Below, piece after piece: positions 20,782-28,916 of a stretch of 31,860 nt of DNA. The translations under genes and the position numbers were made by a program. The notes beneath the pieces are model-generated. The model saw only the letters and a list, made by a program, of their open reading frames with translations, was not told where the DNA came from and did no database searches. This DNA is from Laccaria trichodermophora (Eukaryota > Basidiomycota > Agaricomycetes > Agaricales > Hydnangiaceae), in contig JACTVC010000069.1 in assembly GCA_018417955.1 (NCBI GenBank), forward strand, positions 1 to 31,860, read 5' to 3'. Each line of letters begins with the position of its first letter. Position 1 is the first letter of the stretch.

Positions 20782-21395
20782 AAATTGTTCCTTTTGTGCG
20801 CGCCATGAGCCTGTGAAGACTATCTTAGTTATGCAAGCAAAGATGGATCTGGGGAAGATGTACCGAGTTGATTAGGACCAAGGGAACAATACTCGTGCGG
20901 TGACTAGGCGAGGAGTTTGCGGTGGGCCATTCCGTTGCTTGGGAGGTAATGCAATTGGGAGTGGGCTTGACTGCTGTGTACGGAAGAAGAACAGCGAAGT
21001 CAGGAAGGCCCATATTCTCTGCAAGATAGCGACGAGCCCCATTGGCAAAGGACCTCTAGAGGCATTGTGGGCTGGTTGGAGTGCATATATGCGCACAGTG
21101 CACGGCGAAATTTTCACATTCACAGATGAAATTTGAAAGGCGGACGCGACGCGTTTATTTGTCGATGTTTGATTCGCCTTGTCTCTCTCTACGTTCTGCC
21201 ATTTTTCAGCGGAAGTGACGTCTGTCGGAAGCAGCCATCGCGCCTACCGTATTTCCGATATTTCCCTCCTTTCATCAGTCACTGGAATTCGATCAACTGG
21301 AGTACATGAAGAACTTGACATATCGTGATATAAACCTGCTGGAGGATTTGGTGCGGCTGAGTGGAACACCGCCTGTCTCATCCTCTTCCATCACA
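20782..21395. promoter_or_regulatory. Shared upstream region, gene X (-) and monooxygenase copy B (+)
   Basis: Divergent 614-bp spacer without a gene. A TATAAA at 21329-21334 stands 67 bp before the former monooxygenase start. The left half matches 135-440 and the right half, from about 21143, matches 4932-5345, so the same divergent pair existed in both units before about 4.5 kb separated them on the left. Short frames in the spacer show no family and are probably non-coding. Shared control of both genes is inferred only from orientation. Confidence 0.5.
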
Positions 21396-24110
21396 CTGAG
21401 CTCACAGGATTGAATAGTCAATGAACGCCATCCAATCGAGGCGTCCCTTCCCTTGTCCAAGCTGGGAACGACCGTTCCTACCGATGTCGATGCCACGGCC
21501 GTCGCTTCGACTTGGCTTTCATCTTTCGCCAAGTTTGCAGAAACAAGCGACGTAGAAGGCATAACCAGCCTTTTGGTAGAATCAGACTTCTCCTCAAGCC
21601 TTCTGCCGGAGTCCGCCAACACCACCACCACAGCATCATCATCGTCCGTATCTCTCTACTGGAGAGACATCCTCGCCCTCACCTGGGATCTACGAATATT
21701 TGAAGGAACAGCCATGATCAAAGCTTTTCTCGAGGAACGATTAGCCGATGCGCAGATCCAGAACATTAAGCTCAGCGATGAAATTCCGCCCCAGTTCCAA
21801 CAACCTCATCCTGATCTCGCGTGGATCCAGCTCCTGTTCACGTTCGAGACAAAGATAGGTTCCGCTACTGGGATCGCGAGGCTTGTGCCTATCAAGATTG
21901 GAGATCAGGTTGAGTGGAAGGGACAATCCATCTTTACCACCCTCGATAGCCTGAAAGGGTTCTCGGAAAAGATTGGGGCGTTACGAAACCCAGAACCGAA
22001 CCATGGTAAATGGGAAGACGCCCGTCGCAGGGAAGTCGCTTTCGAAGGAGCAAATCCGACTGTCCTCATTATCGGGGGAGGCCATAGCGGATTGGAGGTT
22101 GCTGCACGTCTGAAAGCGTTGGATGTACCCACCTTGGTGATCGAAAAGAACGAGAGGGTAGGAGATAACTGGAGGGAGAGGTATGAAGCATTGTGCCTTC
22201 ACGATCCCGCTTGTAAGTGTTGCTGCCTGCGTGCTGGTTGCGATTCACTGACGTGGAGGGGTTTGAAGGGTACGGTCAATTCCCTTACCTCCCGTGGCTA
22301 TCTACTTCCGTTGTGTATCGTGAGAGAATGCTAAAATGTATTCATAAGGTTCCCTTCAACCTGGCCCGTCTTCGCCCCAGCTAAAAAGGTGCGAACGCCA
22401 TTAGGCCAGGTAGCTTGTAGCTAACACCCGCACAGCTTGCCAACTGGCTCGAATTCTCCGCCGAAGCCCTAGAGCTAAACGTCTGGACCTCCTCAACAGT
22501 GACTAAAGCGACTCGGGACGACGAAACGAAGTTTTGGAACGTAGTTGTAAGGCAAGCGAATGGACAAGACCGGATTTTCAAGGTCAAGCATGTTGTCTTT
22601 GCCATGGGGTTCAAAGGCGGCGAGGGTTACGTCCCATCTATTCCTGGAATGGTATGGCCTGTTTTCTCTCATATCACCACTGTATGAAGAGTGACGTCGA
22701 CTTTAGGAAAGCTTCACAGGGCAAATCCTGCATTCGTCGCAGCACAAAAGCGCTAGGGACCATCCTGGCAAGAAAGTCGTCGTTATTGGCTCTTGCACAT
22801 ATGGTGCGTTTGAATTGACCTCCAAGTGGTTAATAAATGACTGAAAGTATTATAGCCCATGATATTTGCGTGGACTATGTCGATCATGGCGTTGGTATGT
22901 TCTCTTACATCAGCTTTGAAAAGTGTCTTTCGATTGACAGAAGATGCGTAGACGTGACAATGTTCCAGCGTAGCTCGACATACATCATCTCGGCGGGAAA
23001 AGGAGTGCAAATGTTGTTGGAAGGTATGCATTCCATTTGAGCACATCAAAGGTTCCTTCCTTTCAAGTCTCATCATGAACCACAGGTCTGTATTTGGAGA
23101 ACGGTCTCCCCACAGATCTCGCAGACAAACTCAACATGTCTTTCCCAAACAAACTGATCGCAGGCTTGACACACCGAGGGATGAAAGCGATCTGGGAGAA
23201 CGTTGATAAGCAAGTCGTCCCTCCCTCATGCCGTTGCTCTTCCACGAAGCTGACCTTTTCAATGCAAACTAGGGATACTATCGAAGGCCTGCACAAAATC
23301 GGATTCAGAACCAACAAGGGATACCTGGACTCTGGGCTCATGCTGACCGTCTGGCAGAAAGCCGGAGGATACTACCTAGGCACGCCCGACATCCCATTGA
23401 AAAGGTGATCTAGGGCTAACATCTCTTCCACAGACGTCGGAGGCAGCCAATACCTAATCGACGGAAAGATCAAGCTAAAGAACGACAGCCAAATCGCAGG
23501 GTTCACCGAGACAGGGCTGAAATTCGACAACGGGAGTGAGCTCTCCGCGGATGCGGTAGTCTTCTGCACAGGGTGGGTGTTCACATTCCTTAGTATACGC
23601 AGGGGCATGTCTGACTTGAAACCAAAGTCTCACGAACGCCCATTATGGGATACGCAGGATCTGCGGAGACGAAGTGGCGGATAAGTGCAAGCCTTTGTGG
23701 GGGATGGACGAGGAGGGCGAGATTAATGGGTGTTGGAAGGATATGGGCATTCCGGGGTTGTGGTATATCATGGGTATGTTGCTCCTCTTCCTTAGAGAGA
23801 AAACGTTTCGTTCTTCTGGACTCGCTTTCCTCTTTCTTTCTTCCGGGATACCCGTGCTTTTTTGCCATCTTCCCTCTCTCGTTTCCCAAAATACTCGTGT
23901 CCCTCTTCATCCTCCCAGATGAAAGCTGACGGTTCTGCCCCACGCAATAGGTAACCTAGCCCTATGCCGCTTCTGCTCCAAAACCATCGCTCTCCGTAAG
24001 CCCATTTCCTTTATATTCCTTCCAATCTGCAAGTGGCTGACATGTACATGCCAGAAATCAAAGCAATGGAGGAAGGACTTTTCAGTACGCGTTATGGTGG
24101 GTCTGTTTGA
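21396..24110 (+). pseudogene. NTF2-like/flavin monooxygenase, copy B, start codon lost
   Basis: Paralogue of the gene at 5346 with the same 13 exons: 21396-22212, 22269-22293, 22349-22388, 22436-22651, 22707-22803, 22856-22894, 22952-23023, 23086-23209, 23273-23379, 23434-23572, 23628-23773, 23951-23995, 24034-24110. These sum to exactly 648 codons including the stop, and the frame is open throughout except at the very start. There the ATG is CTG (21396) and a TGA follows at 21411, where copy A has GAAATT. The next in-frame ATG is codon 107 (21714), inside the NTF2-like region. Motifs: GGGHSG at 227-232, FTGQILHSSQHKS at 369-381, GSCTYA at 394-399 where copy A has GSCTSA. Both GC-AG introns are kept. 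It may be silent, or start at an unseen upstream exon. Substrate unknown. Confidence 0.8.
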
Positions 24111-24299
24111 GGTCTTGTTTAGCTTTTTGCGCAACATTTGTATACGGATGTAAGAATATAGGGAGAATGAAAGAGAGCAATTGTACTATAAACTACGAAT
24201 GTATAGCTACATATCTACCCCAACCCGAGTACCGTAAAGAAAAAGAGAACAAAAAAAACGAACAAAACAACATCAAAGGAGATTTTTTTGAAAAAGACT

Positions 24300-25334
24300 T
24301 CAAAACGGCACAGGCTCCCAAGATTGCGCCGTATCACACTCCCCCACCCACACAGGTTTCAAAAAATTCTTGCATGCCTCCCTCAACCTCGCTTTGACCG
24401 CCCGAGCGGAGGCTTCGTTCGAGTAGGTCGTGGTGTTGTGTCCTGCGTATACGGGCGTCGGTACGGACACGGAGGTCGTCGTGTACACGCTACCCGTAGT
24501 GTTGTGCGCACTACACACGCTTCCCATCGTGTTCTCCCCACCGTACACAGACATTGTGGTGCACACACTACCCTTCGTCGTGTTACCCATACAGACTAAC
24601 AGAATTCGCATTTGCAGAATCATCAACAACAATATTCGCAATGTCCCTCCCAGGCCTCGCGATTGGGTTTCGCGTTTTTGACGTGAGAGGATTCCGCATT
24701 TGCGTGATTGATGAGGTACAGTCATCCACCTGCTAATGATACACTGAAATGTAAAAATTAGCTTCAACAAATGTGAGCACAACCTTTTGCCACAAAAACT
24801 ACATGAAAATCTTGGATAAATGTCCTTCTATAACTGTACGAAATTTCAGAATGTTTGAGCAGCATTTGATGAAGAAAAACCAAAATTAAGGGTGTATCAT
24901 TGAGTGGTGTGACTGTATTTCAGCCATTTCCGAAAACAGTCCATTTTGAAAACTCCACAGCAATGTCAATGCTGCGTCGATTGCCCCCAAATTTTGTATA
25001 GCGGTAGATATGAGCTTGTACTACCTGTTACAATTTGTTTCGTAAAAATTGGTGCAGTATTGAGTGACATATTAGCTAGTCAAAAGTGTATCAAATGGGG
25101 GTGGCGTATCATTAGGGGGTGGATGACTGTAGAATTCTGGGTTTTCAACTTGATTGCGTTCTGCGTCGTGATGGGGTTCATGCGCGTCTCCGATTCGATT
25201 GGGTTCTGTGAGAAGGGGTTCTTAGGACTATGCGCAATTGAAGCCGAAGTTGACGTTGTTAATGAAGAGCTCGAGGTCGAAGTGGCCATCGTGTTGGTTA
25301 TATCGCGCAAGAGTCGGCTGGAAGGTCGGAGCTA
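24300..25334 (-). pseudogene. Gene X, 3' fragment, unit B, split by an inserted element
   Basis: Second C-terminal fragment of gene X, convergent with monooxygenase copy B. It starts at the equivalent of LRPSSRLLRDITN (about 25334) and ends SWEPVPF at 24300. A 411-bp element interrupts it at 24719-25129. The repeat region differs from the other copies in number and order of the NTTxSVY-type units, and frames on the two sides of the insertion no longer agree. Not expected to be functional. Confidence 0.72.
24719..25129. mobile_element. 411-bp TIR element with TA target duplication (Tc1/mariner/pogo-like MITE)
   Basis: Terminal inverted repeats of 24 bp, identical at 22 positions, begin CAGTCATCCACC at 24719 and end GGTGGATGACTG at 25129. 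Both ends are flanked by TA (24717-24718 and 25130-25131), as expected for Tc1/mariner/pogo-type transposition. No transposase is encoded. A third, degenerate copy of the end sequence (GTATCATTGAG...GTGACTGTA) lies inside at about 24893-24916, so the element may be nested or built from two related ends. The insertion splits the gene X fragment of unit B and is absent from the other gene X copies, so it came in after the duplication. Confidence 0.85.
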
Positions 25335-25378
25335 CAAGTCCACCAGCAACTGTGAAGATTTAATAAGCTCGCTGACGA

Positions 25379-25482
25379 ATGGCTTCAAGTCTGACTGAAT
25401 ATCTTGCCTCACAAGAACATCTTGTTCGAGAGGCGGCGCTTGCTCTCCCAAACCAGTTCTCCCAATGCACATATTCACTTAG
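25379..25482 (+). pseudogene. UBR7/Mlo2-like first-exon remnant, unit B
   Basis: Better copy of the fragment at 8873. The ATG at 25379 opens MASSLTEYLASQEHLVREA and continues ALALPNQFSQCTYSL, close to what I know of the N-terminus just ahead of the UBR box in fungal UBR7/Mlo2-type proteins. It ends at AG/GTTGGT, which looks like a natural exon end. The following sequence reads LVSQFLILSV, with no cysteine-rich finger. Probably a stranded first exon carried along with the gene X fragment. Confidence 0.48.
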
Positions 25483-25559
25483 GTTGGTGTCCCAATTTCT
25501 TATCCTATCGGTGAGTTTGTTGAAATATGATGTATCCCTGTTTGATGTACATCTCCTCA

Positions 25560-26890
25560 TTCACGCAAAGCAGTGTGGGAATACAGCACCTGCTCGTTTG
25601 ACTGGTGTGAGGATTGTGGATAGGAAGGAGGACGATAGTTGGCCTGACGGGAAAGAGAGTGCGGACGTGGGTGGGGATGAACACCCGATTGGTATTGAGA
25701 TCGTCAAAGACCATTGTGAGTGAGTGCGATGCAACTTCCTGCTTTCTTTTCGCACTTGAGGAGTATCAAGAGCACAGAGTCGCCGAATGCAGGATGGATG
25801 AGCACGAAATCGTGTTCGTCATCGAAGAGCCGAAAATGATCGTCTACGGCTGTATCTGGTGTGTATCCACCGGTGATAGGCGTTACTTCCACAACGTCGA
25901 TATCGTCTGATATTTCCCGACATGCGTGGCCCCACACCGTCCGGAGTTGCTTGACCAGTTCACCGAGATCCCTGATCAGCGACAGGGCAGAGGAGGGAAC
26001 GGGATGCTTTTGTCAGGCAACGAGGTGAGACCAAGCAGCAATACGGAGGGATCTAAGGGCAATGTTGAAGCCATGTGTGAGATGTAATTCTGTGTCAAGT
26101 CCATCAGTATTCGAAGTACATTAAGCGAAAGTAATACATACGTCGAAAAGAGCCAACATCGTTTCCCCTTCAGAAGTCGTGGAATTGCATGACGGCTGTT
26201 TTCTCATCGTATTCGTTGTCGTAGTAGCTGAAAACAACGCTCTTCCAGAAAGTCATTGAAAAGATCGGCAAGGAAGGCGGAGGATTCAATATCAACCGGA
26301 AATGGTAGGCACATTCGAAATGAATATTCTTGATGCCCTCAATATCAATGGGCGATCGACCTTTGAAGGGAGACACGACGATCCCAATGCCCTATTGCAT
26401 TGTCAGTAAAGGGGGAAAAGATTCGAGCACGGAAGTTGATTGACCTTTGACATGGCTTGTCAAACTCGCGCAATTTCACAAGAATCTCTGGGAGGTTCAA
26501 CGTAAAGGGTCCCTTCATCTTTGATCTGGACAGCCGGTATAAGGAGCCCTATCCGAACAGGGTGGGAGATGCTCTAAACGACGATGGTAAGGACCATAGG
26601 GAGAAGAACGGAGATTTCGTGAGCTTACGGCATCATTGCAGAGAAACAACCCCTCCAGCTGATTTGGCTGAAGCCTAAGTAAGAAACCTGTTGTACCGGC
26701 CAACGGCTTCGATGGGAGAAAGCATCTCCTCCCAGTCTGCGTAAATTTCCGCAAGTAGACCGTCGATTATTGATAGACGGAACTTCCTGGAGTATTGTGC
26801 AAAGGAGAAACGATGTGCGAAGCCATTTTGAGTGTCTAGGTCTTCGAGTTTATTTCAGGCTTCGTCTGGTATGGCGACAACAAGGAGATG
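25560..26890 (-). pseudogene. Gene Z remnants, unit B (unrecognised)
   Basis: Minus-strand blocks matching those at 9.0-10.3 kb. Reading from right to left: IDGLLAEIYADWEEMLSP and IEAVGRYN (26890-26680), GRSPIDIEGIKNIHFECAY with FWKSVVFSYYDNEYDEK (26376-26170), then LIRDLGELVKQLRTVWGHA and EISDDIDVVEVTPITGGY with DEHDFVLIHPAFGDSVLLI (about 26000-25704). Motifs agree between copies where the DNA differs, which argues for a former protein gene. Frames are broken and I cannot define exons or the family. Confidence 0.42.
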
Positions 26891-27288
26891 ACAACGAAGC
26901 GGGCACACTGTGGACGATGAACTACTGCCCATTGTCGGTGATGAAGCACCAACTGCCCAATCAGCAATTCCTCCCACTGCCTCTCCACTTCATCCTGTGG
27001 TTCCAATGGCCACAGCGCAGCCATCTGCCCCAACATCTTCCAGCGGGCCATCTCAGTATCAGCCTCTTCCACAGCTTGCCGACGCAACTAACTTTCTTCA
27101 TATAAAGCTACCACTTCTTCGCATCGTTTCGGAAATAGGTCGTGTCATTCATGGCGAAGGCTTTAGACTTTTAATCCCTGCAGCACGCCTCCCAACGATT
27201 GAGGAGCAGGAGGAGCTGGTGGATTTGGGCGGATCTGCAGATAACGAAAGAGGAGAGCATTAGCGGCGATGACGATGAACAGCAAGGA
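26891..27288 (+). other. Unassigned Pro/Ala-rich frame before the transposase remnant
   Basis: A plus frame at about 26910-27263 (LLPIVGDEAPTAQSAIPPTA..., then RLPTIEEQEELVDLGG) ends at a TAG-free stretch in TAG-like decay just before the transposase block in another frame. It is absent from unit A and probably belongs to the inserted Mutator-like segment or its cargo. Nothing in it is recognisable. Confidence 0.3.
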
Positions 27289-28428
27289 CGACGTACCTTT
27301 TGTGCTCCTCTCTATCGCAACACCATCATTAACATGATGGAGAGGCACTACTGCGCCCATCGTTCAATCCCCGAATGTAGCCCTGCGAATCCTCAGCTGA
27401 TCAAAAGATGGGCAGTTCAGCGCATGTACAACTTCTGCGAGAAGCACAAGCTACCCGAGGTGTGGGTTTACTTTTGGGAAAATTGGTACCGTGCCGGTCG
27501 CCGGGAGCTTTGGGCTCGATGCGCCCACAAGTTGATGCCGCGCTTAAAAACAATGATGATCCTGGAAAGCCAGTAAGTCAATACTTTATACCAAGGATAT
27601 TAGGAAACTTACCATGTCCATAGCTGGCGACGGATCAAACACGACTTCCTCCACCATTTCCATATGCCACGACGTGATTTTTTGGTTTGGATTTTGGTTA
27701 CAAAGCTAGCGCCGACCTATTACCGAAAGCTCGATGTCTTGTTGACAGAGCGCGCGCGTTATCGTGAGTTGTTGAGCTGGCGGAGGGGGTTCAAGAAAGC
27801 CTAGAGAAAACTAGAGAATACCCCAATTACGATGCCAATCAATGACGCGTATCAACCGAAAGTGGAGGAGTGGGTATGCACCTGCCCGGCTTTTGCCATC
27901 AGTCGCTTTCTAGTCTGCAAGCACCTCGTTCAGCAGGTGCATAGGGTTCCCCCCACCTTCTTCCTTGAAGCCGTGCGCTTTCGTGAACCGCCCTTCTGGA
28001 GCCACAAAACCTTGAGGCCGTTGGAGGAATATCGTGGTGAATCAGTGGCGGCTGCTACACAACCTGTTGAGGGTAGGGATCAGGATCAGGATTTGGGAGC
28101 TGAAGTGGATGATGAGAATGAGGGAGGTTCCGCCGATGAAGAGGACGAGGAGGAGGAAGTAGAAACTTACCAACATGATGGCCGCACATTTGAGGAGGCG
28201 TTGATGGACGAGATCAAGCTCATCGAGGAATTCACGGTCGGCCTGAAACACCAAACCCAATTCCGAGATGGGCGGCTGCTTAACGCTCTCCAGCGGAAGG
28301 GGGCAGGATTCCTGCGGTTTGCGAGGGCGTGTATGGACAAGGAAAAGAGGATGAACTCGACAAGCCGGGGTTCAACTGTGTCAACGTGTGAGAAGTCAAC
28401 AAGCGCTGCGATGTTTTACCGCGCATGA
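27289..28428 (+). pseudogene. Mutator-like (MULE) transposase, C-terminal remnant with SWIM finger
   Basis: Matches the C-terminal half of the basidiomycete MULE transposase family. A block with WVYFWENWYRAGRRELWAR and PRLKTMMILES ends at 27572, a 51-bp GT..AG intron follows (27573-27623), and the next exon begins WRRIKHDFLHHF, TKLAPTYYRKLD. An in-frame TAG at 27802-27804 stands where the pattern suggests Trp. Beyond it comes the SWIM-type finger VEEWVCTCPAFAI...VCKHLVQ (CxC...CxH), an acidic linker, and the end at TGA 28428. The DDE catalytic part is not visible upstream, and no terminal repeats were found. It sits in unit B only, exactly where unit A carries unrelated sequence. Dead element. 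Confidence 0.72.
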
Positions 28429-28787
28429 CCCACTGTTGATCGAAGCACATGAGGCCTCCCATTTTGACAAGTCGTTCCCATCTTATCGGTGATTACGTTT
28501 TCATGTCATTGTTCTCCCAATATTCTCCTTGTGGCTCGCGGTTGGACTTAAGAATTGACAAAATTTAGACATTAGATCTACTATACATCGTTATGTACTG
28601 CCTAGATATCATTCTGGCCCAAACAGGTGTGAACTGAAATGTGAGACAGAGAGAGACGTACGACACTTTGGCACATGCCAGGAACGAGGGTGTTGTTTAC
28701 TTCAAGACCACGAAACAAACAAACCACACGTTTCCTTTGAGCGCCTAGCAAACTTGCTTCCAACCTTCATCTTGCAGAATCGAAAGG

Positions 28788-28916
28788 ATGAATACAGCTT
28801 CGAACGCAAACACCGATCCTACGTCAGTACTTCTATTCCTGCTACTTCCTACATCTTCGCCAACATCTGACCACTCATTCCAGCATGGCATCGTCCGATC
28901 CCAGGATCGCGATTGA
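28788..28916 (+). other. Conserved upstream ORF overlapping the NLR start, copy B
   Basis: A 42-codon frame (MNTASNANTDPTS..., TGA 28914-28916) overlaps the NLR start ATG at 28885 in a different frame. Same length as its counterpart at 12151. If translated it would restrain initiation at the NLR ATG. Confidence 0.3.

Noticed and set aside
24719..25129. CRISPR array or terminator for the inverted-repeat segment
   Set aside because: There is a single inverted pair with TA duplication in a eukaryotic setting; this fits a DNA transposon.
26910..27263. Frame at 26910 as the N-terminal exon of the Mutator-like transposase
   Set aside because: No residues of the DDE catalytic region or any family motif are visible, and frames do not join without guessing.
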